A DNA stretch of 64,000 bases, taken from DASSFG01 sp035547915. GTDB lineage: Bacteria; Planctomycetota; Planctomycetia; Pirellulales; JAICIG01. The notes beneath the pieces were generated by a model. The model saw nothing but the letters and a program-made list of their open reading frames with translations, had not been told where the DNA came from and ran no database searches. This document shows positions 26,901 through 36,713 of the stretch, piece after piece. The position numbers and the translations under genes were made by a program. Location of the stretch: positions 58,618 through 122,617 of the forward strand of contig DASZTS010000123.1 in the NCBI GenBank assembly GCA_035547915.1, written 5' to 3'. The stretch's first letter is position 1. Each line of letters opens with the position of its first letter.

Positions 26901-29900
26901 GCCGCCCGCTGCCGGGCGATTCTCGATCTGCGCCTGGACGACGACGAGCCGAACGCGGCCGTCAAGGCGTTCCGTAGCCGCGAAGCCCACAAACCCGCCG
27001 CCTTGTCGTCGCGCCAGGCCGCGCCGTTCGCGCAGGCACTCCCCGTGCAAACGCGCGTGCAAGCGGTCATTCAGCTTCGCCTCGCCACCGGTCTGCAAGT
27101 GTCGGCCGGTTACTCGCTCCAGCCCCGGACGTGGGTGCCCGACGACTTCGGGCAGGCCCGGATGGCGGCACTCGGCTGGCTCTTGTCGTTCGCCGAGCGA
27201 GACAAGCGGGCCGACGATTTCCTGGCCGAACGGCGCGCCGCCCTCGACGAGGCCGAAAAGTCGCACAACGCCGACCGTATCGCCCGAGCGCGCTGGGACT
27301 GGTATTACTTGCAAAACGTGCGGCGCGATTTTGTCCAAACGTTCGCCGCCGCCAAGATCTTGGCGCAGGGAGACGACCCCTTGGGGCAATGGGTCTATCT
27401 CTTGTCGCTCACCAACCGCACCCTCACGACGACCACCGCCGCGGCGCGCAACAACGACGGCACCGACAACGTGGAACCGTTGGCCGCCGATGAGTTGGAG
27501 CGGATGCTCACGGCCTACCACACCCTTCGTCAGAAGCGGCCGGAGCTGTTCTCGCAGGGGGCCAATTTCGCCCTCGTCGCCAACAACGTCATCACGGAAT
27601 TGCGGCGCGCCAAGCGCACCGACGAGGAACGGCAGGTTTACCGCGAGTTGCTCGCCGACGCAAACCAGGCCACGGCCATCTCCAGCCTGTTGGCGCTGAC
27701 CGCCCAGCGAGGCGACCTGGACGGCACGTTGGAACTGCTCGGCAAGTTGTCCAAACAATCTGGCGGACGTTCGTCGGCTGTCACTCTGCAGAACTACGCC
27801 AGTACCGTAGCGCGCGCCCTTTGCGAATTGATGAGCGAGCGGGCCGATGCGAAACAACACGCCGACATCGCACGCCTCTACGACCGTTACTGCGAGTATT
27901 CCCGTCAACAGAAACGGGCCTCCACCCGGCCCACCTCGAAGCGCCGTTCGACGGCGAGCGCGCAGTTGGGCTCCTACCAGATCGTGATCGGCAAGAACAA
28001 GTACAAGTACGTGCGTTTCGGATTTCCCGTGCCGAACGACTATTTCGATTTCAGCGATATTCAGTTGCTGCGAAGTGCCTATGAGCTTTACAAACGCGAC
28101 GACCTCTTGACCGACCTGGTCGCCCATCTGCGCGAGGCCGTCTCGCAAGACGCGCCGGCCGCCGATCGCATCTATCCGCAATTGGCCTTGGCCTACATCG
28201 ACTCCTGGGAAGAATCGCCGCACGAGGCGGTCGTCGACTTCGGCCGGGCTTGTGAGCTGGCGGCCGACGACCTCAACCTCAAACTCGAGTTGGCAGAGCT
28301 GCACGAAACGAGCGGCGATTTGGACGAGGCGCTGGCCCTGGCCGACAGTATTACGCCGCTCGATCAGGCGACGATGCAGCGCCGCGAGCTGTTGGCCCTG
28401 CGCGTGGCCGTGCGATCGGGCGGTATCGAACGGGCCAGGCAAGCGGCCGAGCGACTCTTCGGCCTGCGGCTCGATGCCGAGATGCAGGTCGAACTGGCCT
28501 CGCAGATGCGGCAGTTGGGCATGCAAGATCTGGCCGAAGCGGTCATGGCCCGCGCGCAGCGTCAGGCCGGCAATCGCAGTTCCGCCTTGGTGGCGCTGAT
28601 GCTGCAATACCAAGGACAGAACAAACCCGAAGTGGCGGCGCAGGTGGCGCACCAGATTCTGCGGCGCACGCCGGTGCGTCAGGCCAATCCCAACTCGCTA
28701 CAGACGGGCGACGACGGGACACGGAGCCAGGCCATCGCCGTGCTGGCCCGCACCGGCAAGCTCAAGGACATGATCGCGCGGGCCGAGGCGCAACTGAAGA
28801 ACTCGCCCAATTCCGTGCAAATCTTTCAAACCCTGGCCGAGTATTACCGGGCGGCCGGCGACCGGAAGAAGAGTCTCGAGCTCTACCGTCAGATGGCGGC
28901 CGCGCGGCCCGACGATGCGCGGCTGCAATACACGGTCGCACTCGAGCTTTCCCAGTCGGGCGATCCGGCGGCCGCCATAGAACTATACCGCGCGGCCATC
29001 AAGAAGGAGCCCCGGCTGATCGGCAGCGATTACAACCACATCGCGCAGACGTTCCGCCAAGCGAAGAAGGAAGACGAGTTGGTCCAACTGCTCGGGGAGA
29101 TCGACTTGCGGGCGATGGGCAACTATAACACCGTGACCAATCTCATCCGGAACATGCTCAACAGCGGCAACCAACAGCAGCAGGCCATGAAGCTGTTCAA
29201 GCTGGCCTGGGAAGCGTATCCGACGCAACGCGACCTACTCTTGGGTCGCATGTACGACGACAGGTTCTGGCAGTTGGACGAAGCCTACGATTATGCACAC
29301 CGGGCGCTCGTTCCCGCGGGCGAGACGGCGCCGGCCAACGAGTGGGCGGGCATCACCAGCGTGATGTCTTACAGCGGCGATGGGCGGATCAACACCCTCG
29401 TCACGCACTTCCTCAACGGCGCCGCGAAGCGCAACGAGTTGGAGTCGCTGGCCTCGGAATTACAGGCGGCCGTGCAGAAATACCCGCAATGGCCCGGCGG
29501 CAAGTTACTGCTCGCGCTGGTCCAGATACGCCGCGGGCAGACCGACGCCGGCCGCGCGGCGATCGAAGGGTTATTGGCCAACAAACGTTCGCCCATGCCC
29601 TCCTATGCCTGCTGGATCGCGGGGCAGGAATTGTCTGAGCGGAGCGAGTTGAACGACCTCGCCATGAAGGTCTACGAGAGCACGGTCGGTACCAACGACT
29701 CAGGGATCAATTTCAGTTACAGCCCCCTCAAGCGTCTGGTAACCCTCTATCACAAGGCGGGTCGCGATGATGACGCGCGAACGCTGATACTCAAGTTGGC
29801 GAAGGGCCAGGACTATTCGAATTACGACCCGAGCTACGCCGCCTACCAGCGCCTCGAGACCAACGTGTCGTTGGGCCAGGAGCTCCTCACGTTGGGCTAT

Positions 29901-32900
29901 GCGGCCGACGCGGCCCGCATCTTCAACGAATTGCTGGCCCATCCCGAACTCTTCGACGAAGCGCAACAGTCGTATGGGAACATCGACTATCCGAAACAAC
30001 AGGCCCAGCAGGGACTGACCAAGGCGCTGGAGGGCCTCAAATCGGAAGGGTTGCGGCGCGCGGTCGACACGCTGTTGCAGCCGTCGGCGAAGGACGGCGG
30101 CAAGGAATCGACGCTCGACCTCGTCATGCTGGTGCAGCCGCGCGACTTGGCCAGCGCGCAGGTGACCAGCATGCTGGCCAGTGTTCTGAAGTCGGCCGCA
30201 TCGGTTCCCGAAGCACAAGCCGCGGCGACCAAGCATCTGAAACAACTCACGAGCGACTATGCGGGCGACTTTTCGGTGCAGATCGCCGCGGCGCTGGCGG
30301 CCTGCGCCGGCGGAAATGCAGACGACATGGCGACAGCCATCGGCCGCCTCCAAAAACTGGCGGATGACGCGCCGCTCGACGAATTGCCGGCGGGCGGGCG
30401 ACCGAACTCGCGACAGCGGACGGAGGCGGCGCGGCAGATCGGCCTGTGGCTCGTAGCGCGAGAATGTGCCAGGGTCGAATCGTTGCGCGCCGCCGGCGAT
30501 AAGTTGGCCGAGCGCGCGTTGCAGGCAGCGCGACGGCAGGCCGATCCGATCTACCTGCTGGCCATGCTGCGTGAACGTGGCCAGGCCGAACTAGACCGGG
30601 GCGACCGTACGGCGGCCGAACGTAGCTGGGGTGAAATGCTGGAACTGGTCTTGCCCCCGCCCGCCGAAAAGAAACCAGCGGCCCAACCTGTTCGCCCGGG
30701 ACCCGTCGATAAGAACGCCGCGCTGCGCACCGGCAGCCGTCGGCCGAGCACCCTGCAAACGGCGCTGCGATCCGCACTGGTCGTCGCCGCGGTTCTGCAG
30801 TTGGAACAACAAGGTGCCGTGCGCGCACAGCGTCCCGCCGCGGTGCCCGCGCAACGTGCGCCCGCCGCGACCAAGCCCACCGGCACGCCGCCGGCCACAC
30901 TCGCGCAGTTCGAGCAGGCGATGGATATCGCCCGGCTGGCGGCCGAGCACGATATGCACGACCTGAGCCTGCGCGCCGTCGGCGAGCTGCTGCGGCCGGG
31001 CCCGCCGGCCCTGCCCATGAAAGCCATGCAAAGGGCGAACGTGCAAGCCGCCGTGCGCGTGCGGTCGAGCCAGACGACCGACGACCAGGGCCAGGTCGAC
31101 CAGCGCGTCGAGCAGCGACTGACCCTGCTCGACGGCTTGTGGAAACAGCACGCCACGCCTCCCGAGGCGGTCTATCGCACGCTCGTCGAAGTTGTGTTCC
31201 CCGCCGGGCGACCGGGCGAGATTGTGCTCTACGCGCCGCCCCTGACCATGAACACGCTGCAACGGCCGATGAGCGTCGGTCAAACTCTCGTCGACTGGGC
31301 CGTACGGGCGGGATGTGTCGATCGCCTGCGTCAGCAGGTGGCCGACCGCGGCGGGCAACCACTCGCGCAATTGCCCGCCCATGTGCTGCTCGCCCAACTA
31401 GGGCTGGCGGTGGCCGATCGCCAAGCGGCCACGGAGAACCTGGAGTGGCTGAGCCAACGAATCGTGGGCGAGACCTTGCAAAGCTCCGCCGAACTGGCCT
31501 GCCACGCCGCCTTGCCCGCCCTCAGTGACAGCGAGTTGGCCGCGAAGGCCGTCGGCATTGTCGAAACGGCGGCCAAGAACCTGTCGGTGCAGGCCAGTCA
31601 GCGCTCCACCGACGAACCGGCCGCCAGCCTGCTGCTCTTGTTGGCCCGGCACCAATTGCGGCATGGGGCACCGGCGGCTGGTCGCCAAGCGCTGTTCGAC
31701 TATCTGTCGGTCTGCCAGCAAATGAACATGCGGTACGTCGGCGACTACGGCGTCTACCGCCGCAAGCAGCAGCTCGCCAAGGCGGCCACGGAATTCGCCA
31801 TCTCTGGCCAAACCGACGAGGCGCTCGCCATGTTGGGCCAATACACCGACACACAGATAAGCACCAATTACGCCGACATTGGGGTGCAAGCCGCCCTGGC
31901 GCCTCTGTTGCAACAGCTCGCGGCGTTGCCGGCCGACGAGCGCTACGAAAAACTCAAGGCCTGGTCGCTCCCCACCAAGGACCGTAAATCGGTCCGCTTG
32001 TTGGCGGCATTCGTGCCCCAGCCAGACATCCCTGAGGTCTTCTCGCAGGCGAAGTCGACGGCCACGGCTCAGTCGGTGGCGGCCGGCGCCACCCGCTTCC
32101 GCAACGGCGCGGGCGACCTGATGAGCACGCTGGCGATGCTCGTGGAGGCGGCGCAGGCCAACGGCCAGATCGAAGAGCTCTCGGAAGTCGCGCGGCGGGC
32201 GGCCCACGATCCGGACCAAAAGATCGAGAACGCCGCGCCGTTGGAGATCCTCATCGAGCTCGTGCGGCAAAGGCCCGAGAGCGTGAGGGAGGCGGCCGTG
32301 GGCCTGGCGGCCGAGTTGCCGCAGATGCTGACCGGCACGTCAGCACGGTCGTCGTTCACGCATTGGGCCGACTACCTCGTTGCGAACGCCTGTGCGTCGA
32401 ACCCGACCCTGATCGACGTCGGGGGAGAGATGCTGGCCGCGCTGACGGGGCACGCCCAACGCACACAGAACCAAGCGTTGCTCGCGCACCTGCGCATCGA
32501 CGTTGCGGAGCAGACCCTGAATCGTCTCGCGCAGAAGCGGCCCGATGACGTGGGCGAGCTCGTGCCTTGGCATCCGGCCAGTGATTCGCCGGCCACCTTG
32601 CACGCGGCGGGTGCTGCGCGCCCCTGGTGGTCGGTCGATGGTCGCCAGGCTGTCTACACGGGCGGCGGCGGATCGGACCACCTGATCTTCGACTACCCCC
32701 TGAGCGGCACGTTCGAGGTCTCGGCCGACTTGCTTGATAATACCTGGGGGGAGGCCAACCTTGGTTACGGCGGCGTCTGCGTCGAGGCCAACACGACCGG
32801 CCCGCTGGACGTCTGGCCCGTCGGGCACCACGAGCAGATTCGCCGCACGGCCGGGTCCTTTATCCGTCGCGGAGATTACAACCACTACACCGTGCGCGTC

Positions 32901-35900
32901 TCGCCCGAGGCGGTCGGTTTCTTTATCAACGGCCACTTGGTCTACCGCGACGACGCGCCGAGCCCCTGCGCGCCCTGGCTCGATCTGTTCAGCCACTGCG
33001 AGCGACGCACGGCGTTTCGCAACCTGCGGATTTCGGGCAGTCCGACGATCCCCCGCCAAGTCGAGCTCGTCCGCGGCGACCGGCTCGACGGCTGGCTGGC
33101 CAACTTCTATGGCGAGAGCCAACCCGCACGGCTCTACGAGCCGAAAGCGAATAATACCACAGGCAATTATTATCTCTTCGGCGACCGAACCTTCTACAAC
33201 TACGACTGGCGGGCGGCCGAAGGCATTCTCCGTGGCGGCCGCGCGGTGTCGCTGCCACCCGGTTCGCAGAGCCGCCTCTGCTACATGCGCCCCTTGCGCG
33301 ACGGCGAGACGTTGCGATACGAGTTTTTATACGAGCCCGACGTCACACACGTTCATCCGGCGCTCGATCGATTGGTCTTCTTGATCGAGCCGGAGGGCGT
33401 GGCCCTGCATTGGATGACCGACGGGGAAGGCGACAGCACGGGGCTGTCGACCGGCAACGTTGCCGCCGAACCGGCCTGCCGCCGCGGGCCGCAACCGCTG
33501 CCGCTTAAGGCGGGCGATTGGAACGCGATGGAGGTCCGACTCGCCCAGGATGCGGTGACGCTGATGTTGAACGGCCACGAGATTTACCGCCGGCCGATCG
33601 AAGCGGCCAACGATCGGTTGTTCAGCTTCTTCCACTTCAAGGATCGCACGGGGGTACAAGTCCGCAACGTCGTCCTCGCCGGTGACGATTGGCCCGCCGA
33701 ACTGAGCCAGGCGAGGCGCGATAATCTGCTGGCTCCGCTCGACCCGCGGCGAGACATCGATCCCGCCGGATTGACCGAAGCGCTGCTGGGTGAAGAGATC
33801 GTTTCTTTGGGCACCTGGCAGGTCTGGCAGACGGCGCGCGACCTTCCCGCTCCCGAGCGATATGCCTTCTTGCGGGATTGGGTGCTGCCCGACCCGGCCC
33901 GCGGCTCGATCGTGCGGCTCTACGGCGATTTTACACCCACGGCCCCCGCCCCGCCCATGGAGACGTCGGCGGGAGAATCGATTCCGGACGGCGTGACCTC
34001 GCGCCGGGTCCAGAGCGGAGGCGACCTGGTCGTGCCGGCGCTCGACCTGATCGTGGTCGCCAAAGAACTTGGCCGGTTGGACGAGTTGCGGTCGCTCGTG
34101 GAGGGGCGCACGATGGGCAACCCGGCCGCCAAGCAGGCCCTGTTCGCCTTGATTGCTATGGCCTCCGATGACGATGGCGCGGCACGGCAGGCCCTCATCG
34201 CCCTCTACCCGCATCTGAGCGACGCGAAAGGGGAGGAGCCGGAATACCGTCGTTGGTCGGCGCTGGTGGCAGCCAGCACCGCCGCCGAGCGGCCCGGTTT
34301 GCGGCCGATCGCCGCCACCATTCTGCATCGGATCGCCGACAAGAGTCGAGCGACGGGCGGTGGAAAACCGGCGCCGGGAGACTGGGTGTCGGATCTGATC
34401 GACGACCGCGGCCGCATTGCCGGCGCACGCTGGGAGCGCATCGCGCGTCATTTGCATGCTCGCGCGCAACTGGTCGTGGCGGCCGATCCTGCCCCGCCAA
34501 ATACCGTGCCGTACCGCGGTTCGCTGCCGCTGGCCCAGTGGCAGCCCGCCGTGCACGCCACGGCCGCCAGCCGGGGCGGTGGGCGACCGCGCACGCACTG
34601 GCAGCATCGGCCGGGCGGGTTGATGCACTACTCGGGGCACCATCGCGACTACGTCTATTTCGCCGTTCCCTTGCGGGGCGATTTCGACGTCGAGGCCGAA
34701 CTGAGCACCTTCTTCGGGCGCGATACGGCCGTGGCCTATGCGGCCACTTCGCTCGTGCTCCACCATACTCGCCGCACGGCCATACTCACGAATTTTGAAC
34801 GTCCCCGCCTCGAACATCCGATCGAGCCGCCGCTCGATATCCTGGGACAGTGGTATCGGCACCGCTTGTCGGTTCGCGACGGAAGGTGCGAGGTTTCGGT
34901 CAATGGTCGGAAGATTTTCGAGGAACGACTCCCGGCCGAGCCCGATCCGTGGTTGGCGTTCGCGGCCGATTCGATCTACCTGAGCGAGGTGCGCAACGTG
35001 CGCGTCACGGGTACGCCGGCGGTGCCCGCCGAACTACGTCTCTCGGCCGCCGACAACCTCAATGCGTGGCTGGCGGAATACTATGCCGAATCGGTGAGCG
35101 GCGACCAGGCGCAGTGGGAGAAGCGGGGCGAAGAGATTGTCGGCCGCAAGACGCCCGAGGCCAGCGAGGGCGTTGTCGAGAGCCTGCTCCAGTACCATCG
35201 GCCGATGTTCGAAGACGGCGAGATGCGCTACGAGTTCTATTACCAACCGGGCGAAGCGACGGTGGCGCCGGCGCTCGATCGGTTGGCGTTTCTGTTGGAG
35301 CCGGCGGGTGTCGATATTCATTGGCTCACGGACGCCCAGCACGATCGCACCGGGTTGCGGCCCGACAACCGTGCGACAGAGCCGGAGAACCGCCGCGGTC
35401 CCGCGGCGCTGCCGCTCAAGGAGCGCGATTGGAACGAGGTGCGTCTGACCTTGTCGGGCGATACGGTCACGCTGCGGCTGAACGACGTCGAGGTTTATCG
35501 CCGCGACCTGGAGCCGACGAACCAGCGCGTCTTCGGCCTGTATCACGACGCGACGCGGAGCGAGGCGCGCGTGCGCAATGTGTTCTACCAGGGCGCTTGG
35601 CCTCGATCTCTGCCGCCGCTGGCCGAACAGGAATTGGCCGTCTCGCCCGCCGTGCGCGCGGCGCTCGATGCCGACCGCCTACGGGCCACGTTCGAGTGCG
35701 ACTTCAGCCCGGGCGCGGCGCCCCTCGGCCAGCTCAGCCTGCTGCCCAAGACGGCCGAGAAATACATAAAACCCTCTGCCAAGGGCGCGAGGATTCTGCT
35801 GCCACCCGGCGACGAGAAGCCCGCCGCCGTCGGTTACGAAACGAATTTCCGCCTCCGCGGCGACTTCGAGGTGGTCGTGGTCTTCAGTGGGCTCGACACG

Positions 35901-36320
35901 ACCTGCGGGGCGCCAGCGGGCGGGGCGGGATTCGACCTACACGTGCCGCTCGACGATGCCTTCCACACCGAGCTGTTCTTGCAGCGCCGGCGGCTGCACG
36001 ACGGCCAGCAGGTCGTGCACACCGCCGCCTCCTTCGACGCGCCCGGCAAGCACGATCGCCCCTTGCAGGTGGCCATGAGTCCGATCGCCGCCGCGGCGGG
36101 AAAGCTCAAGCTGGTGCGCAAGGGACACATGGTCTACTCCCTCTTCGCCGAACAGGACAGCGACGACTATCGCTTGCTGCATGAGCATCCGGCCGGCGAG
36201 GCGGACGCACGGGTTGAACTGCTCGCGCAAGCCTTCACCCAGGCGTGCGGCACCGACATGCTGCTCGAAAGACTCTCGATCCGCGCCGAGGCATTCGTTC
36301 CCAGCGGCAGCGCACGCTGA
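23940..36320 (+). CDS. Giant TPR protein fused to tandem DUF1581/DUF1583-type modules (4126 aa)
   Basis: One uninterrupted frame of 12.4 kb. Residues about 24-48 form a signal peptide (LAFALLAMGLATSSMAWAQ). From about 80 to 2230 the protein is a TPR superhelix with dozens of repeats of the type AAAAFERAIERKP and EALTYYLKAVELDPGS. Near residue 2270 comes a segment that itself looks like a signal peptide (ALRSALVVAAVLQLEQQG then AVRAQ), followed by a region paralogous to the 1072-aa neighbour (LAQFEQAMDIARLAAEHDMH). Two DUF1581-like parts (about 2890 and 3550) alternate with two DUF1583-like parts (about 3113-3260 and 3750-3900), and a further beta-rich domain ends the protein. I infer fusion of two ancestral secreted proteins. 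It is probably extracytoplasmic. The function is unknown; such size suggests a scaffold or surface structure. The ATGA overlap couples it to the upstream gene. Confidence 0.85.
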   Translation: MRGCSSERSATPPTRRSVYTAGIVRRVSLAFALLAMGLATSSMAWAQASQAPAGRGPATRTKPAPSAPDVATDADEQRDLQVMERFLTVLEKNPRRGTALDRIYGYHVERGTLDQLVERYRQRTANDAADAPAWMIVGLLESQRGHDAAAVAAFQNAEKAETKNYLAPYYLGQSLVLVGQPEAAAAAFERAIERKPPPTELLDVFQSLGRVYQRAQRNEQALAVWARLEKLFPDDQRVQEQIAAALAEEGEHAEALTRYKKLAQVAKDRYRQSLFRMEAGELELKLGRTPQALADFEALLAELNPDSWLYREVRRRIEEAFLRNDDQAGLAAYYSAWLEKHTEDVDAMARLAHTLATQGRVPEAQTWLDKAIKLAPSRKELRLTFVEQLVYDQRWPEAIAQYEALDKADPNNPDYLREWGQLLLRDKSRDEAERKAAAAAVWKRLADARPKDPLAATQVADLFRHAEMPEEALTYYLKAVELDPGSPQYREYLGEYYHTLKRADEALATWRAIAEGSNRNAKNLTRLAEVLSGFGYLSEAVKTMREACELEGDDLARQLKFADLLRQTEQYDAALVELEQADKVAENDDEREEVLKGQIKVYEAAERLSAEIDAAAKQLETAGQAGAADWYRLARLREAARQYPEATLAINKSLAIDGKSLLVLTAAARINESAGNLLEAANTYRQLATVDRRSRTLYLTEVAKLEARLGRRDAALAAGRDLLTAAPGNPEHYEFFAELCFQLGQNDEGLDTLRRSLRANPSDPKVLLTLAKTLADRFRTDEAIELYWRAFEKGAELQAKLDVVSRLADLYLQTNQFDRLLERLERLRREAKESRELSICVAQAYHAAGDYGTAGKELVQLLSQNPNDTQLLQQLATLLEAEGDLAEAAKYQQQLVHLAPTNEAEAKLAMLLSRAGQTEEAGAIWQRLTEREQEPEKIFRSIDSLIGAGKGAMALAITDRLLREQPNNWEALYREVVLLAADKPQEAAARCRAILDLRLDDDEPNAAVKAFRSREAHKPAALSSRQAAPFAQALPVQTRVQAVIQLRLATGLQVSAGYSLQPRTWVPDDFGQARMAALGWLLSFAERDKRADDFLAERRAALDEAEKSHNADRIARARWDWYYLQNVRRDFVQTFAAAKILAQGDDPLGQWVYLLSLTNRTLTTTTAAARNNDGTDNVEPLAADELERMLTAYHTLRQKRPELFSQGANFALVANNVITELRRAKRTDEERQVYRELLADANQATAISSLLALTAQRGDLDGTLELLGKLSKQSGGRSSAVTLQNYASTVARALCELMSERADAKQHADIARLYDRYCEYSRQQKRASTRPTSKRRSTASAQLGSYQIVIGKNKYKYVRFGFPVPNDYFDFSDIQLLRSAYELYKRDDLLTDLVAHLREAVSQDAPAADRIYPQLALAYIDSWEESPHEAVVDFGRACELAADDLNLKLELAELHETSGDLDEALALADSITPLDQATMQRRELLALRVAVRSGGIERARQAAERLFGLRLDAEMQVELASQMRQLGMQDLAEAVMARAQRQAGNRSSALVALMLQYQGQNKPEVAAQVAHQILRRTPVRQANPNSLQTGDDGTRSQAIAVLARTGKLKDMIARAEAQLKNSPNSVQIFQTLAEYYRAAGDRKKSLELYRQMAAARPDDARLQYTVALELSQSGDPAAAIELYRAAIKKEPRLIGSDYNHIAQTFRQAKKEDELVQLLGEIDLRAMGNYNTVTNLIRNMLNSGNQQQQAMKLFKLAWEAYPTQRDLLLGRMYDDRFWQLDEAYDYAHRALVPAGETAPANEWAGITSVMSYSGDGRINTLVTHFLNGAAKRNELESLASELQAAVQKYPQWPGGKLLLALVQIRRGQTDAGRAAIEGLLANKRSPMPSYACWIAGQELSERSELNDLAMKVYESTVGTNDSGINFSYSPLKRLVTLYHKAGRDDDARTLILKLAKGQDYSNYDPSYAAYQRLETNVSLGQELLTLGYAADAARIFNELLAHPELFDEAQQSYGNIDYPKQQAQQGLTKALEGLKSEGLRRAVDTLLQPSAKDGGKESTLDLVMLVQPRDLASAQVTSMLASVLKSAASVPEAQAAATKHLKQLTSDYAGDFSVQIAAALAACAGGNADDMATAIGRLQKLADDAPLDELPAGGRPNSRQRTEAARQIGLWLVARECARVESLRAAGDKLAERALQAARRQADPIYLLAMLRERGQAELDRGDRTAAERSWGEMLELVLPPPAEKKPAAQPVRPGPVDKNAALRTGSRRPSTLQTALRSALVVAAVLQLEQQGAVRAQRPAAVPAQRAPAATKPTGTPPATLAQFEQAMDIARLAAEHDMHDLSLRAVGELLRPGPPALPMKAMQRANVQAAVRVRSSQTTDDQGQVDQRVEQRLTLLDGLWKQHATPPEAVYRTLVEVVFPAGRPGEIVLYAPPLTMNTLQRPMSVGQTLVDWAVRAGCVDRLRQQVADRGGQPLAQLPAHVLLAQLGLAVADRQAATENLEWLSQRIVGETLQSSAELACHAALPALSDSELAAKAVGIVETAAKNLSVQASQRSTDEPAASLLLLLARHQLRHGAPAAGRQALFDYLSVCQQMNMRYVGDYGVYRRKQQLAKAATEFAISGQTDEALAMLGQYTDTQISTNYADIGVQAALAPLLQQLAALPADERYEKLKAWSLPTKDRKSVRLLAAFVPQPDIPEVFSQAKSTATAQSVAAGATRFRNGAGDLMSTLAMLVEAAQANGQIEELSEVARRAAHDPDQKIENAAPLEILIELVRQRPESVREAAVGLAAELPQMLTGTSARSSFTHWADYLVANACASNPTLIDVGGEMLAALTGHAQRTQNQALLAHLRIDVAEQTLNRLAQKRPDDVGELVPWHPASDSPATLHAAGAARPWWSVDGRQAVYTGGGGSDHLIFDYPLSGTFEVSADLLDNTWGEANLGYGGVCVEANTTGPLDVWPVGHHEQIRRTAGSFIRRGDYNHYTVRVSPEAVGFFINGHLVYRDDAPSPCAPWLDLFSHCERRTAFRNLRISGSPTIPRQVELVRGDRLDGWLANFYGESQPARLYEPKANNTTGNYYLFGDRTFYNYDWRAAEGILRGGRAVSLPPGSQSRLCYMRPLRDGETLRYEFLYEPDVTHVHPALDRLVFLIEPEGVALHWMTDGEGDSTGLSTGNVAAEPACRRGPQPLPLKAGDWNAMEVRLAQDAVTLMLNGHEIYRRPIEAANDRLFSFFHFKDRTGVQVRNVVLAGDDWPAELSQARRDNLLAPLDPRRDIDPAGLTEALLGEEIVSLGTWQVWQTARDLPAPERYAFLRDWVLPDPARGSIVRLYGDFTPTAPAPPMETSAGESIPDGVTSRRVQSGGDLVVPALDLIVVAKELGRLDELRSLVEGRTMGNPAAKQALFALIAMASDDDGAARQALIALYPHLSDAKGEEPEYRRWSALVAASTAAERPGLRPIAATILHRIADKSRATGGGKPAPGDWVSDLIDDRGRIAGARWERIARHLHARAQLVVAADPAPPNTVPYRGSLPLAQWQPAVHATAASRGGGRPRTHWQHRPGGLMHYSGHHRDYVYFAVPLRGDFDVEAELSTFFGRDTAVAYAATSLVLHHTRRTAILTNFERPRLEHPIEPPLDILGQWYRHRLSVRDGRCEVSVNGRKIFEERLPAEPDPWLAFAADSIYLSEVRNVRVTGTPAVPAELRLSAADNLNAWLAEYYAESVSGDQAQWEKRGEEIVGRKTPEASEGVVESLLQYHRPMFEDGEMRYEFYYQPGEATVAPALDRLAFLLEPAGVDIHWLTDAQHDRTGLRPDNRATEPENRRGPAALPLKERDWNEVRLTLSGDTVTLRLNDVEVYRRDLEPTNQRVFGLYHDATRSEARVRNVFYQGAWPRSLPPLAEQELAVSPAVRAALDADRLRATFECDFSPGAAPLGQLSLLPKTAEKYIKPSAKGARILLPPGDEKPAAVGYETNFRLRGDFEVVVVFSGLDTTCGAPAGGAGFDLHVPLDDAFHTELFLQRRRLHDGQQVVHTAASFDAPGKHDRPLQVAMSPIAAAAGKLKLVRKGHMVYSLFAEQDSDDYRLLHEHPAGEADARVELLAQAFTQACGTDMLLERLSIRAEAFVPSGSAR

Positions 36321-36388
36321 CGCTCGTCGACGCACAAGAACCAGAATGAGTTCCTAGCGCGGACAACCAACTTGCCCAGAAAGTCAGC

Positions 36389-36492
36389 TAAGGGCGGCTG
36401 ACAAGACCGCGAAGCCGGAGCGCCGTGGGCGAAAAATCGGCCGTGAAACGCCGATTTTGTAGAGCGCGATCCGGTTTTGTCGGTTCCTCTAA
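36389..36492 (+). repeat. Dispersed ~100-bp repeat, family R1, copy D (near-consensus)
   Basis: Full copy: TAAGGGCGGCTGACAAGACC at the left, the inner hairpin AAAATCGGC CGTGAAAC GCCGATTTT, and GATCCGGTTTTGTCGGTTCC with CTAA at the right. It follows the giant gene by about 70 bases and could end its transcript. It is nearly identical to copy H at 56971. Confidence 0.85.
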
Positions 36493-36551
36493 AATCGGGA
36501 CTTTTAGGCAAAGCCCCTGGAGGGAGAGGGAGAAGGGGGCACACGCTGCAT

Positions 36552-36680
36552 TCATTGTTGGTTGCTTATCGTCGAGAATGCCTCTTCGGCGAATTTCAGG
36601 TATTCGCTGAGCGGCGTCGCCGGGTTCATCGTCGGGAGCATCTGCTGCCTTCGAATCTCGCGAAGGCAAGTTAGCCAAGT
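36552..36680 (-). pseudogene. Possible C-terminal remnant of an unidentified gene
   Basis: On the minus strand a frame of about 40 codons ending in TGA reads LREIRRQQMLPTMNPATPLS and then EYLKFAEEAFSTISNQQ. It has a natural amino-acid balance unlike the surrounding shadow frames, and no start codon with a ribosome binding site. It could be the tail of a lost gene between the giant gene and the kinase. I do not recognise the family. Confidence 0.25.
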
Positions 36681-36713
36681 TCTGGAGCATCGACGCAGAT
36701 CGAGGAACGTCCG

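Noticed and set aside
36372..36386. TTGCCCAGAAAGTC shared with 55686-55699
   Set aside because: Only 14 bases and no extended similarity on either side; likely chance.
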